From Chrysogorgia sp. JL179-B06 (taxonomy: Eukaryota; Cnidaria; Anthozoa; Scleralcyonacea; Chrysogorgiidae): a DNA stretch of 64,000 nt. The notes below the pieces were generated by a model that worked only from the letters and a program-made list of their open reading frames with translations, searched no databases and had not been told where the DNA came from. A program made the translations under genes and the position numbers. Location of the stretch: NCBI GenBank assembly GCA_035772405.1, contig JAYKKM010000253.1, positions 793,501 through 857,500 on the forward strand, read 5' to 3'. Below, piece after piece: positions 1 to 51,295 of this stretch (position 1 is its first letter; every line of letters starts with the position of its first letter).

Positions 1-190
1 ACAACAATAACCTGTTTATTATGCATTCTCATTGGTTGTTAGCCATGATCTCATCTTGAGAAAGACTGTTGTCAGTCACCAACAATAGTCTTTCTGAAGA
101 CTACAACAACCTGGACGATGAACTTCACACATATAATGATACTCCTATAGGGTCAAACCATTTACTTTATCATGATCTCACGTAAGATGA
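1..190 (+). mobile_element. Tail of a Penelope-like/fold-back element (family T)
   Basis: It carries gtcagtcaccaacaatagtc, then a stretch through ttcacacat to the caaaccatttact end, also found at 31780-31872 and, in part, at 41588-41655. It continues off the left edge. Confidence 0.5.
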
Positions 191-277
191 CAACTTTTAT
201 CTTTTTTCATCCTCCCGAAATCGTCAAACAGCTAATAAGCCTTTCGAATGGTTTGTCTTCAATTTTTATTGTATAAA

Positions 278-470
278 ACAAATAGATTCCATTTTCCCGT
301 TGTCTGTGTGTTCAGTTATAGATGCACAGAGGACGTCAGAACGGGTAAGAACATCAGTGACCCACTCGACTATCGTCTCGTGAGCCACTTTTTTGTTCTT
401 ACCACGTTCTGACGTCATATATGCATCTATAACTGAACAGACAATGGCAAAATGGAATCTATTTGTTAAA
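278..470. mobile_element. Fold-back MITE, about 190 bp
   Basis: The left arm reads aaatagattccatttt then ttcagttatagatgca; the right arm carries the reverse complement of both, with gacgtcagaacg inside each arm. A related fragment lies at 38165-38255. Confidence 0.6.
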
Positions 471-499
471 TATCATAGGGTATATACAATGAAACATTC

Positions 500-850
500 A
501 GTTGTAAAATAACTATTTTATTTGAAAGAACTCTTAAAACTATAAAGACTAACTATTTACAACTTTTTCATATCTCACTTCACTCTTGAGATATTAAGAT
601 TTGTTTAATATGTAAATGATCCTACTTATGACATCACACTGCATAACTTATTGAAAACACTTATATATCCTTGAGATTATGTAATGAAATCACTTGAAAT
701 GCAGGTGCACGTGCGTGGATGTATCCAATGACATCAAATTATATGCAAATCATCAAACGATTCCATGTGATAATGGTAAAGATAAGCAGAATTTTTCAAT
801 AAATTATTATGCAGTGTGATGTCATAAGTATGATCATTTATAAACTAAAA
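500..850. mobile_element. Fold-back element with CRE/octamer-like arms, copy 1
   Basis: It shares tcttgagatattaagatttg and the tgacatcacactgcataa block with the element at 43205-43690. The right arm is shortened after tgatcattta. Confidence 0.5.
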
Positions 851-1820
851 ATGCGTATCCACAATAACCCCTTCCCCCCTAAGACCCAAACCGCGCACGC
901 CCTGTATTTGTTGGGGCGAGCCCCTTAGTTAGGAGTTCAAGTGCGGCTCTGATCTGATTTGGTACGTCCAGGCAGTTCGTACTCCCCTTTCTTCCCGTCG
1001 TATTTTAATACTCACTCATCGGCTGTTGACCTGGCATCGCGCAATTTTAGACTTTTTACTACTTCTGTATGTATACTATCCATGAAATAGACGAATTTGT
1101 GCAAATAAAAAGGCAGTTAACACAGCAGAACAAAGGGAAGTAAGGTTTTTATCGAGGCGAATATCAACGTTCCGACCCTTTTTCTCCGGTCGGATTGTAA
1201 TACTCTACGAAGGTATTGCTGGCGGCCAGCTGGCGTCGTCGGAGATTTTGCTGGCGGACAAAATGCAGGAAGCAAGGAGGCAAAGAAGAAATGAGCGAGA
1301 GAGAGACAGCGAAGGGCAGACGAGACAGCAGAAGAAAGGGAAGTAAGACTATCGAGACGAAGGCAAAGGTACCGAGCGCAACGTGCAGCAAGACATACTC
1401 GGTCAATCAACGCGATCAGAGCATCCTAAAAGCATTCAATTACCAAGATCGAAAGTGAAATGTCAGTTTGCCTGATAGAAACAAATTTGTTTGATATTTT
1501 GATGATCTCGTTTAACACACCATATTTTTTCAACACTGAAACATTTTCTCTATTTTTGCAGCCAAAAATTGCTCTCTTTGATTGCCCACACAAACAAAAT
1601 TTTAATATATTGTTGCTCACAAGCACTTGATATAATTTTGTATATTATGTTTTATATAAAAGTTGATTACTTTTCAAAGCTTCCACTAATCGTACTCATA
1701 TTGGTCATATATCTTTAAATTTATATTGCCATTCTTATATACAATTACAAACAAATACCATTCAACTTTGGCTCGCCCCATGATGCTTTGCATCTCCCTA
1801 GTATAGTCTGTACTTTTGTC
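850..1820. other. Stretch without recognisable gene
   Basis: Short open frames exist (a Lys/Arg-rich one at 1216-1458), but none matches a family I know and none shows splice or codon evidence. Confidence 0.4.
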
Positions 1821-1825
1821 GATAA

Positions 1826-2110
1826 CAAATCCCAATAGGCCGGTTCGTCGTACGTAGATTTTGAACGTTATCTCGGCCAATATTTACTCGATTTCAATTC
1901 TGAAAACAGTTTTGGAATTACCGAGTCTAAATACACAACATACTTGTCTATTATATTACGAGAACGTGCATACCCTTCGTAAAAACGGTTTATATACTTA
2001 GAAATTAGTCGGCAATCAGGCGGCCACTTCGTCGTATATTATTTTGAACGTTATCTCGATCAATATTTAACCGTTTTCAATTCTAAAAACAGATTTTGAA
2101 TCTAAATACA
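1826..2110 (+). repeat. Repeat X, copy 1 (encodes an internally repeated FERYL peptide)
   Basis: It is nearly identical to 54097-54375. Both copies can be read as a peptide with YVDFERYLGQYLLDFNSEN, followed about 60 codons later by a weaker VVYYFERYLDQYLTVFNSKN. This copy has an in-frame stop. It looks like coding debris of an unidentified mobile element or duplicated gene. SINE family B follows directly. Confidence 0.5.
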
Positions 2111-2564
2111 TAACACTGCATGTACCTATTAAATACGCAAACTTGTATACTTGCAAACTTAAATGGTGAAGGAAAATTTCGAGTGTTGGAATATATACAT
2201 TTTAAGACCAAACCGGGACCAGTTGCGAAAAATGCAACTTTACCGTTATTGTATTATTGTGTACTATATCTATATGACTTGTTTATAGTTTTGTTCGCCA
2301 GCAAAACCTGGGCAAATTCAAACGCGTGATTTAAAGTCGTCTAGTCGCAAGTATATGTATTAATTTTCCCTCTTACATGGATATATTACGGTAGATGCAG
2401 TTAGTCTGAATAGTAACTTAGATTTTCATGTATATTTTACAGTAAAAATAGTAATATAACAATGTTTTTCTGACGGTTTAAGCGAGATGAACACCGCAGG
2501 GAGCAGGTGTGTATTTGATGAAGATTTTGAAACACTGCTAAGTAAGCTTTAGGGTGTATATAAG

Positions 2565-2830
2565 TTTAATCGAGTGAAATGCCAAATATTACTTGTAATA
2601 TACCCAGAATCTTATACCGGCATTACCACCACTATATATACAGAACTCGTGACTAGGCTCTCGGCAACGGCTTCCGTAGCTCAGTGGTCAGAGCACTGCA
2701 CTAGCATCGCAGGGTCGCGAGTTCAATTCCGGCCGGAAGGCCTTGAAGTTGCATTTTTCGCAACTGGTCCCGGTTTGGTCTTAAAATGTATATATTCCAA
2801 CACTCGAAATTTTCCTTCACCATAAATCAT
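2565..2830 (+). mobile_element. SINE family B (tRNA-Ala-like head), copy 1 of tandem array
   Basis: The head at 2669-2742 folds like a tRNA: pairing ends, A-box-like tagctcagtgg, B-box-like gttcaattccg and a seven-base loop CTAGCAT with AGC as anticodon. It has the leader cgagtgaaatgccaaatatt and the tail ttgcatttttcgcaactgg. Multiple copies make it a SINE, not a tRNA gene. Confidence 0.8.
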
Positions 2831-2839
2831 TACAACATG

Positions 2840-3033
2840 TAGTTTAATCGAGTGAAATGCCAAATATAGAATCTTATCCCGGTATAAGGCTCTCGGCAAC
2901 GGCCTCCGTAGCTCAGTCGCTGGTTCAATTCCAGCCGGAAGGCCTTTTTGAAGTTGCATTTTTCGCAACTGGTCCCGGTTTGGTCTTAAAATGTATATAT
3001 TCCAACACTCGAAATTTTCCTTCACCATAAATC
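2840..3033 (+). mobile_element. SINE family B, copy 2 (internal deletion)
   Basis: Same leader and tail as copy 1; the middle of the tRNA-like head is deleted (ctccgtagctcagtcgctgg). Confidence 0.75.
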
Positions 3034-3045
3034 ATTACAACATGT

Positions 3046-3280
3046 CGTTTAATCGAGTGAAATGCCAAATATTACTTGTAATATACCCAGAATCTTACCC
3101 ACCACTATATACAGAATTCGTGACTAGGCTCTCGGCAACGGCTTCCGGTTCGCAGGGTCGTGGGTTCAATTCCAGCTAATTCCAGCCGGAAGGCCTTGAA
3201 GTTGCATTTTTCGCAACTGGTCCCAGTTTGGTCTTAAAATGTATTTATTCCAACACTCGAAATTTTCCTTAGCCATAAAT
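3046..3280 (+). mobile_element. SINE family B, copy 3 (internal deletion)
   Basis: Leader and tail are intact; the A-box half of the head is deleted and a short cagctaattc duplication sits before the tail. Confidence 0.75.
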
Positions 3281-3292
3281 CCTTAGAACATG

Positions 3293-3460
3293 TAGTTTAA
3301 TAAAGTGGAATGCCAAATATTACTTGTAATATACCCAGAATCTTATCCCGGCATTACCACCACTATATATACAGAACTCGTGACTAGGCTCTCGGCAACG
3401 GCCTCCGTAGCTCAGTGGTCAGAGCACTGCACTAGTATCACAGTGTCGCCGGTTCAACTG
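3293..3460 (+). mobile_element. SINE family B, copy 4 (3' truncated)
   Basis: It runs from the leader through the A box and ends in the B-box region, where the unique upstream region of Smad2/3 begins. The four copies are joined head to tail. Confidence 0.75.
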
Positions 3461-3479
3461 GGCTATAGTACCTATAGTA

Positions 3480-42321
<38,842 letters not shown>

Positions 42322-42464
42322 CCTTAGCAACTGTTGCTTAGCAACCGAGGATCTTCCAGCTTGGGAAGATGAACACGCCAGGCGCGCGCGCGCTCAGGCC
42401 TAGGTTGGTGTGGAAAATGACAATTTTGACGATATGAAAAAAGATCAAAAAACGACTGCGGACA

Positions 42465-42605
42465 CACTGGTATCTATGGGAACCTAGTGATCGCTGGGAT
42501 ATCTGTGACGTCTAGGGTAACGCAGTGGTATCTAGGGTAACGCAGTGATATTTAGGGTTGCACAGTGGTATCTAGGGTAACGCACTAATATCTTGGCAAA
42601 CACAG
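42465..42605 (+). repeat. Degenerate 20-22-bp minisatellite, left part
   Basis: Units like gtgatatctagggtaacgca. It resumes at 43705-43940 after two fold-back elements. Confidence 0.65.
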
Positions 42606-42714
42606 TCAGGGGTATTAAGGCATGGCTCTTGCTTCGACACTGAAATTTCCAACTTTCCAAAGATTTTGTCCAAACTAAGTCAAACTTACCAAACATTTAT
42701 CATACAGTACGAAC

Positions 42715-43140
42715 TAATTTACGGGTTTGTTTCCATGCCAACAAGGTTACGTGACCCATTGGCGGCCATATTGGATGAAAACCAAAAACGTTCTTGAGGC
42801 ACGCGAATATATATAATTTAAATAATTAAACACGTAATTTGATGCAAACTTTAATTACGTTTATCATGTTAAGTTGAATGGTAGCAATCAATTTGCATAA
42901 ACAAAAATATTAGAGAAATTGTAATTAGAGGAAAATCATTCGCTAAAACTTTCCATGTGCGGTAAAGCTATACAATCTTGCAACTTAGCTTGATAAGCTA
43001 GATCAGTATTTTCATCAAATTACGCTGTTTAATTGTTTAAATTATATATATTCGCGAGCCTCAAGAAGCTTTTCTTTTTTCCATTCAAAATGGCCGCCAG
43101 TGAGTCACGTGACGTGTTGTCATGGTAACAAGACTGAAAA
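42715..43140. mobile_element. Fold-back element after Smad2/3
   Basis: The left arm (aggttacgtgacccattggc...atatatataatttaaataat) pairs with the right arm ending gtcacgtgacgtgttgtcat. Confidence 0.7.
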
Positions 43141-43204
43141 TTATTCCCTACTTTATGATAAATATCACCTGAATGTTTAAGTGACTTGGAAGATATCTCT
43201 GGAA

Positions 43205-43690
43205 GATATAGGAAAATTTGTTAGAAAACTCTTTTGTTTGAAAGAACTCTTGAAACTATAAAGACTAACCATTTACAACTTGTTCATATCTCACTTCACT
43301 CTTGAGATATTAAGATTTGTTTAATATGTAAATGATCATACTTATGACATCACAATGCATAATGACGTATTGAAAAATTCTTATCTTTACCATTATCACA
43401 TGGAATCGTTTGATGATTTGTATATTTGATGTCATTGGATACATCCACGCACATGCACCTGCATTTCAAGTGATTTCATTACATAATCTCAAGGATATAT
43501 AAGCGTTTTCAATAAGTTATTGTGCAGTGTGATGTCATAAGTATGATCATTTACATATCAAACAAATCTTAATATCTCAAGAGTGAAGAGAGATATGAAA
43601 AAGTTGTAAATGGTTAGTCTATAGTTTCAAGAGTTCTTTCAAACAAAAGAGTTATTTTACAACTGAATTTTTCGTTGCATAATCACTTTT
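43205..43690. mobile_element. CRE/octamer fold-back element, complete copy
   Basis: 43225-43385 is the complement of 43510-43670: gaaagaactcttgaaactat, atctcacttcactcttgaga, tatgacatcacaatgcataa. Confidence 0.8.
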
Positions 43691-43704
43691 AGTCTAGACC
43701 CATG

Positions 43705-43940
43705 CCTAAAAAGCCCCTGAGATCTAGGTAACGTAGTGATATCTAGGGTAATACCGTGATATCTACGGTTACACCGTGATATCTAGGGTTATAGTGTGAC
43801 ATCAGGAGAAACAGACACATCTCGGACACTAGTGACACCTGAGGTTACCCAGAGCCTGAGGTTACCCAGAGATCCTTTGGGTTACACAGTGGCACCAAGG
43901 ACATAACACAGTGATATCTGCAACGACTAAAACTCTGACA
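43705..43940 (+). repeat. Degenerate minisatellite, right part
   Basis: Units like gtgatatctagggtaatacc, then more diverged units with gaggttacccagag. Confidence 0.6.
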
Positions 43941-44181
43941 TGCAATTCAAGAGGACACAACAAAATTGTAGACAGCTAAATCGCATTATTTCTCTTGCAT
44001 GACCAGGTCACAGTGCATCTTTAATGTAAGTTAATTTTTAAAAGATCTTATTTCATGTCTGTGTAAATAATTTTAGAGATACAAGTTTAGAATTATACTA
44101 TTGCATATATTGAATATTTTTTTGTGTCAAACATGTTTCTAGTTCAAAGTGCATATAAATATTCCTGCACGCCAAAAAAAA

Positions 44182-45300
44182 TTAGTTCCTCTTTCCTGTC
44201 CCAATCAAAATGGTTCATAGAAGAATGATAATAATAATAATAAAAGACGTATTAGGAGCAAAATGCTGTTACAACTACATATTCTTAAAGTTACTTATAA
44301 AACTAATTACAGTTTTGTTGTTAACTAATTATAGTATTGTAACATAAAGCATACTACATATATTACCACTATGGACAAAAAACTATTAATTAAAAAAAAG
44401 AAAAGTCTTATGTGCTATGCTGACTTAAAACTACTTAAAATATCAATGCTTCTAATTTCCTGTGGTAATGATTCCACAGTTTTGGTGCTGCAACCGAGAA
44501 TGTTCTGTCTCCATGAGTCACCGTTTTGGATTTTGGCTCAAGTAGCAGATTACGGTCTGATGATCTCAAAGCACGAGTAGGTTTATATTTAGTTAGCAAA
44601 TCAGTAATATAAACAGGCGCTTGGCCATGCAAAGCATTGAAAGTAATTATTAGTATCTTAAAAACAATCCTTGATCTCACTGGCAACCAGTGAAGATTAC
44701 GAAGCACAGGGGAGATATGCTCCGATTTTTTAACCCCTTCAACAAGTCTAGCAGCTGTATTTTGAATTCGTTGTAACTTGCTCAATTCAGTTTCTGGTAA
44801 GCCATATAGGATGCTATTACAGCTGTCAAGTTTTGATGTTATAAATGCATGCACCAACTTCTCACAGTCCTTTTTACTCAAATCTTTCCTGATCTTGCCG
44901 ATATTTCTGATAGCCAAAGTGGCCGATTTACAAATGTTATTTACATGAGTATTTAATTTTGGATGTCAATCAACAACTGATGAAGTCGTCAATTGAAAAA
45001 CACGGCACACGGTAACGCAAGATTAAAAATTGATTTAAGAAACAACTCTGCAATTGGTGGCATTTTGAATTTTCATGATGCTACGCGGGCGGGCAAGATG
45101 GACTTTTCTAGTATAATGCTAATTTATATTAACATAATGTGTCTTGTTAGGGAAATTTAAAAGCACTAGTAAAAACCGGTTTATTGGGCTTTCCGCAAAT
45201 GTATAGCTTTCGCAACAGTTATGGTTATTTCCAGAGATATCAATAGAACAAAGAGGTGGTTCAATTTTGGATGTTTTTCAGCCGGACAGGAAAGAGTTAA
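44182..45300. mobile_element. TTAA-type MITE (family P), copy 3, carrying an insertion
   Basis: The left end is ttcctctttcctgtccc and the right end is gccggacaggaaagagTTAA. About 750 bases between roughly 44225 and 44975 are a foreign retrotransposon piece. Confidence 0.65.
44435..44950 (-). pseudogene. Non-LTR reverse transcriptase, C-terminal 160 codons
   Basis: The minus frame is intact over 44435-44917: RNIGKIRKDLSKKDCEKLVH, SKLQRIQNTAARLVEGV, LRNLHWLPVRSRIVFKILI and NALHGQAPVYI, then SVAAPKLWN. This is the common C-terminal extension of jockey/CR1-type elements. The catalytic core is absent. Confidence 0.85.
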
Positions 45301-45304
45301 AGAG

Positions 45305-45755
45305 GCAGTAAGACGCAAAAATCATGTATCCCAATTTGGTCTTTATCTAGAAGTGCATTCGAAATAAGCAAGAATAGCGATTTTTAAAAGTTGTAAATGA
45401 GATGCCTGATGACGTCATCTACTCCACTCAAATTCTAAAAATGAGGAATATCTTTGGAGATAGTGGCTAGACTGTGCTGAAACGTTCCAGATGTATGCTA
45501 CTAAGAATGGTACACTGCACTGTGTATAGTTAATGATTTATACATTTTTCATTTTAGGGATTTCCTTTAGTTTAAATTAAGGAGTAGATGACATCATAAG
45601 TTCATTTGCATCTTTCAAAAACTTGAATATCTCTGGAACAACATAAGATATTGACTAAGCAAGAACGCTATTCTTCCTCATTTTTTTAGTACTAATAGAT
45701 AAAATAAAAATTGGATAGACGATTTTCGGTCTTACTACCCCTTTAAACAGCCCAA
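45305..45755. mobile_element. CRE fold-back element
   Basis: 45308-45435 pairs with 45585-45745 (agtaagacgcaaaaatc and gattttcggtcttact; gatgacgtcatctactcc). Confidence 0.65.
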
Positions 45756-46029
45756 AAGATCTATTTCGAATGCCCCGTTAAGAATTTCCGCAAATTACAA
45801 AGGATCTGGTACTTATACACGGATCTCTCAATAAAGACTGGATCGAGCGACTATTGTTCAGAAAATGAAGCCGGAAGTAGCTCGTGGTGGCCATCTTGTT
45901 TGGACCACGTTATATAGTTTTACTATAGGCGACAGAGACTATCTGTCTCTAATATTTTAAGATGCTAAAATGAATCAGTTGTCCAAGGTTTTCCCATAAT
46001 ATAGAACACAAACTACGGCTCCATATTAA

Positions 46030-46130
46030 TAACTATGAAGCCCGGAATTAGCGCGATATTGGAGTGACAGGGTGGTCACTCCAATATGCATGGCTGCCAC
46101 GCGTTAATTCCGGCTTCATTATTATTGTAA
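46030..46130. repeat. Hairpin with tgaagcccggaatta arms
   Basis: atgaagcccggaattagcgc pairs with gcgttaattccggcttcat; attggagtgaca pairs with ggtcactccaat. Confidence 0.6.
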
Positions 46131-46837
46131 TGACTATCTGAGACAACTTCGTACCCAGGGCATTTTGCCTTCACGGTGGAAGGTCGGCGAAAATGGCCCT
46201 GGGATCGGCTGGTCGATTCCATAATCTTATTGGCCAGTTCTAAAACTCGATTAATTCAGCTAGAGTATAATTTATTCATCTAAATCCACATGTTAAGTAA
46301 TTTCCTCGCCTTTAAATTTTACCGCAAATATAAGAAATATAAGGGCTTGGGTTAATTATCAAGAACTGCATTCGATATATACTTGTTCCCCCCTGATATT
46401 TATACGAGATAATCATGGATGTATTATGAATTAATTGCTGTTAGGATGAATGGTTTACATGAACAAGTCTGCAGAGCGTTGCATATTTCTCATTCATTAT
46501 CACATCAACAGAGTAAACAAAGACAAATTACCTAAATTATCATATCAAAACACCCAGATATTCTGGGTGTCATGCAACCAGTCAATCCGGTAAAAAGCCC
46601 TGGGAACGAAACTCGCGTTTGGGAATTTTACGTATTCGTAATATTTGGGTCTTCCTGAGCAAAATCATAATTTATATTGTCAGCCGGCAATTTCATCTTC
46701 GTGGAGTTTTTCGCTGTCAAAGTTAGCGGATGTGATGTCACAAGAGGCATTCCAAACCACATTTCTTTTGTTACTTGCCTAAAAATGCCTCTTGTTACAT
46801 CACATGCGATAACAATTGTTTTCAAAAGGGAATGAGG

Positions 46838-47045
46838 AGCGGACAGGAATCGAACGCTCTAACCATTGAGCTACCAAGACTCAGATGGAGAGCGAAGGTT
46901 ACAATGATGCACTGGTTCAATTGATATATGTACTGCCTATGCAGCAGTCACTATATATCGGTAATGCTTGGTGTGTTAATATATACACTGCTGTAGTGAA
47001 TGTGGGAGAGCTTGGAGTAGACAGACAATACATCACAATCGTTCA
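46838..47045 (-). mobile_element. SINE family A, head partly deleted
   Basis: The minus head has lost its central part (ggacaggaatcgaacgctct). The tail keeps gtgaatgtgggagagcttgg. Confidence 0.65.
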
Positions 47046-49330
47046 TCTATCTTCAATCTTTACTTTATTATACATTTCTACTTACTTTCTTATTTTTGTG
47101 TGTATTCGTTGCTCCACACTGACATTTCAACATATTGTCTGGCGTCTTTTAAATGGCCAATCATTTCTGCTTCTTTAAAGCAAAACAGTGTTTTTCTCAA
47201 CATATAAGATATCCTTATAATAAGGACATTAGTCCTTCTTGGACATAGCAAACCACCAAACTTATTTGAGGAAGATGGTTGTCGTATAGCTTCGTACGAC
47301 AACCTTGTTATTGTGCCAATTGAAGTCAAGAAAGACATGCTTTCTGCCACGTTTCTGGTGTGTATAAGTGGGGAAACGAAACTTCAAATTTACCCCCTTG
47401 AATTCCAACCACACACTTTGCATAACCATTATTCTCCACGTCAGTTCTATGCATTCCCAATATAATCAATTTAAAAAGCATCTGTTTTGCGTCCAATCAA
47501 CCCTCACATGGGAATACAAGGTAACGAAGGAATGTTATATGTGATTTATTCACCTTATGCGGTGCCACGAATAAGTTTATTTTGAATTATCAAAAGAACA
47601 CCACGACTACTGTATATGTGAACAGAATGTCGTTTTCAAGCGTTTTTAAATAGCTAGGTCGTTTTCAATTTTGTCTAGTCATACGGTGCATAGCAAAACG
47701 TTGCAGCCATTATGTACAAATTTGTTGCCACTCTTGTCTCCACAGATCATTTCTTTTCCAGACAAATGGGGTTTTAGCTTGTCACACAATTCCATAAAAT
47801 ATCTTCTGCTCATTCTAGTTAAGTAAACCATATTTTAAATCTTTATTGAATCATTAAACTGATAGGTTATATATTTTGTTTTATTGATTGTTAACGATGT
47901 CGTGTAATTAACAATTAAGGATATACCAGTTAAACAACCAAGCTCTCAGAGAAACAAGATGTCAAGAATATTATATCATTTGAACTTTTAGTCGCCATCT
48001 TGAATTTTTAGCGTTTCAATGTTTTGACCTGTTCACTCGAGTTCAAAAGACAAAACGACACAGTTGAAAACAAAAACGGTTATCACATATCGTTTTCAGT
48101 ATTGAGAACGCTTTCGTCAATAGAGGTGGCTTTCGTCATGAGTATTTGTATGATAAACGAGCCGTGAAAATGATACTAATTTTGAAACTCGTTGAAATAA
48201 ACGGAACGACATCTCATACGCATAAAGTCTAATGACGGTGTTTTGCAAATAAAAATTTATTCTTTTGAAAACAAATGCCACAGAAGAGTATTACCACGCC
48301 CAGTCCTAACAAGCGATTTACGTCATTACCGAGGGTTTCCAGACAGAAGGACAAAGAAGTAATACGCACTTGATGAAGAATGCTAACCGCAGACATTAAT
48401 TACTAAGAGCTTTGAAAACTGGAAAGTGGCAGTTTGAACTTTCAAGTTCGTCGTGAGGCGACACACGTGGTTTATACGCGGTAAAAACACTATATGATGA
48501 AGACGGCTGTCGAAGGAGGCAAACTAACAAGTCTTGTTGAAGTAACCGATGATCTTCAATGCGATATTGCTCATGATATATAGATTCAATACATGAAGTG
48601 AATATTTGAATGGCAAAATAATTTCTGATTTGAACTTTGCATTGATGGGGGTGTTTAATATATGGAAGCGAGCCAGCTGTCTTGGTAGGGAATGGCTTTT
48701 ACCTTTGTTGGCATTTACATATAGCATTTTCTAGCCCTGTGGAGGGCTATAGTGATTGGCAGCCACACCAACATTGAATATGGCGAAACACCCCATTAGT
48801 TTTATTTGTTTCAACGAAAAACGACGCTACGCGGAGTTTTTACCTACCTCTTGGTAGGGCTAGCCCACTGGTAAAATCCACCACTTTCGCTATTTGTATC
48901 TGTTGACAGTTAGTATTAAAAGGGTCAAATTACGGAAAGTTCATCATATACAATTGCCTCGTTCTATTTTAAAACCCCATTTAATTTGATAACAATCAAC
49001 AACTACACACGCAATATAATCCTTCGACATTATATTTAAAGACATTTTAGAGCATCCTGCTTTGTATTTCTGCCTTTCAATGCGGTTTCAAAAGTGGGCG
49101 GGTATTCTATAATTCTAAACACACCCTAGGAGGGCCAGCCATCTTGAGTGCGGTTACGCGCGTAATGACAAATTTCCAGCCCACATAGCGGGCGAGAGCT
49201 CGGGTGGTCAATAGCGAAATATTTCGCCAAGGAGGGCTGACCCACATAGTAACGCGAAAACATTTTACAAAGGATTTGGCTGAGAGGCAGGATCTAGGCG
49301 AGGACTAGACATACCAACAGGCCAGGAGCT
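47046..49330. other. Intergenic stretch without recognised features
   Basis: Short frames such as 47090-47350 (minus) match nothing I know. No repeats could be supported here. Confidence 0.4.

Positions 49331-49332
<2 letters not shown>

Positions 49333-49379
<47 letters not shown>
49333..49379. repeat. (GT)n microsatellite
   Basis: Uninterrupted GT dinucleotides for about 47 bases. Confidence 0.95.
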
Positions 49380-49382
<3 letters not shown>

Positions 49383-49439
49383 CTTTATACGAGTTTCAGT
49401 CGGCATAAGCTATATTTTAGTCGGCAGAAATTATATTTT

Positions 49440-49882
49440 AATAATAATAATGTAAACTTTATTTATTCATAATTGATATATACTACAATGATAAACCTCT
49501 CTTTTACAGGTAGTTCACCAATGTCTACTTGAATTAACGATATATATGATATATAATATTAGTTTTGCATTAGTGTTGGGTTGTCCCAGGTTTTGTTACG
49601 TTTACAGAAAATATAGTATGAGGTTCTTATACAAATGTTAATTATTCTTTTCATGAAGTATTTTCGGCAACGTTCGTCAAATTTGAGATCTTTCAGCATT
49701 TCAATAAATTCTAATGATGGTTGACTGAAGACTCCGAGTGAGCTGATGGACAGATTCACAAATTTAACTTGTTCATAATTGTTGTTCTGTTCCGTAATTA
49801 GTTCCTGATACTTCTGTCTCTTACGGGTGGCATTATTGAGTAGATTGGATTCAAATCCGACTGTGAGTTCGAGAATATAATA

Positions 49883-49913
<31 letters not shown>

Positions 49914-50039
49914 CATAATAATAATAAAGACGTATTATGAGCATTATACAATAGTATCAATGCTCTTACAACAATATATTCGTATGAAACTGTAATTAGT
50001 TTTATAAGTAACATTTATAAGATAAAGCCTACTACATAT

Positions 50040-50075
<36 letters not shown>

Positions 50076-50185
50076 GACGTATTAGGAGCATTATACAATA
50101 GTCTCAATGCTCTTACAACAATATATTCTTAATGTTACTTATAAAACTAATTACAGTTTCATTATAAGATAAAGCCTACTACATT
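49440..50185. repeat. (AAT)n tracts with a duplicated segment
   Basis: AAT runs lie at about 49878-49927 and 50040-50074. Each is followed by aagacgtatta(t/g)gagcattat and caatgctcttacaacaatat. A further copy starts at 44230. Confidence 0.7.
49559..49865 (-). pseudogene. Mobile-element protein fragment (LELTVGFESNL type), second copy
   Basis: The minus strand reads VKFVNLSISSLGVFSQ and RTSYYIFCKRNKTWDNP. The first part overlaps the fragment at 13142-13378. Confidence 0.5.
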
Positions 50186-50579
50186 TTTTAACGACGTGTT
50201 TGAGAAAAATAAGGTGGTCAAAGTTCGGACGAGGTTCGAAAAAACAGCCATACAAAAAGAATAACGTGGATTGTGTGATATTACCACTGTTAACAAAAAA
50301 CTATTAATCAATTATTATTAATTATTACGTAACAAGGCCACTATAGGTTCACCTCCGTATGACGAATCCCGCGAAGAACCAACCAAACAAAAAGGATAAC
50401 GTGGATTGTTCGGAGAAAATCATGGCGCGTGTGTCTACAGCGAGTACAGTATTTTATTCCAAGTTAATTACTGCACGCACGCGCACAGATCAAATTGAAG
50501 CACGCGCACTGTCGTCAGCATACGTACTGCGTGCTTCGTTTGCTTGCGTGTGAAGACCAACATTTTTGCGCGAGCTTGA

Positions 50580-51295
50580 AAAACAAACCTTAAAAATCTC
50601 GGTATAGACAATATTTACATTGATCAATTTAATATTTTCACGATTGAAAAATGTGAGTAGCAATTTTCTTTTGGAAACATGAAAGGGATTTGCTCTCCCC
50701 AAACTCGTTTGGAATATAATTCCATAGATCGAGCACCGTCATACATGAAATTATTTTTCATATTGAGTAGTACGTGGTTGTGGTAGACAAAGACTACTTG
50801 AAATGTCCCGAAGTTTATAGTTTGTCATCATACTTTTTTAAGTAAAAAGGTCAGTGAGTGACTCAGCACCCATTCTATTTAAAATTTTAAACATCATTTT
50901 TGCCATTTTTCTCATCATCTTTAGTGGCTCCCAGTCCAAAGCAAAATAGAATGATCTAATATCGTTGCTCATGTTTGTGATAATTCGAGCAGCTCTATTT
51001 TGTAGTTTTTGGAGTCGTTTTGATTGTTTCTCGCCAAACACGTCCCATACTTCACAACAATAATCGAAGTATATGGGCGAACAATAGCATTATATATGGA
51101 AATAAGTGTATCTTTATCAACAAAAGATTACTCTTCCAAGATAAATGCTGGTCAATTGTTATTCCAAGCGTTTTGTATTCATAACTTGTTTAATTGGTTT
51201 ATTTTCAATGACAATATTTGGGGGAGCATTTACCATTGGTTTTGAGCCAATCAACATAAATTCAGTTTTAGCTACATGTAAGCTAAGTTTATTAA
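50580..51295 (-). pseudogene. Non-LTR reverse transcriptase, C-terminal part, broken
   Basis: Upstream on the minus strand, KTEFMLIGSKPMVNAPPNIV is the segment after the palm domain. Then VFGEKQSKRLQKLQNRAARI and LDWEPLKMMRKMAKMMFKIL. Several stops and frame breaks. Confidence 0.8.

Noticed and set aside
2669..2742. A real tRNA-Ala(AGC) gene
   Set aside because: Same reason: repeated copies with fixed leader and tail, several with deletions inside the tRNA part.
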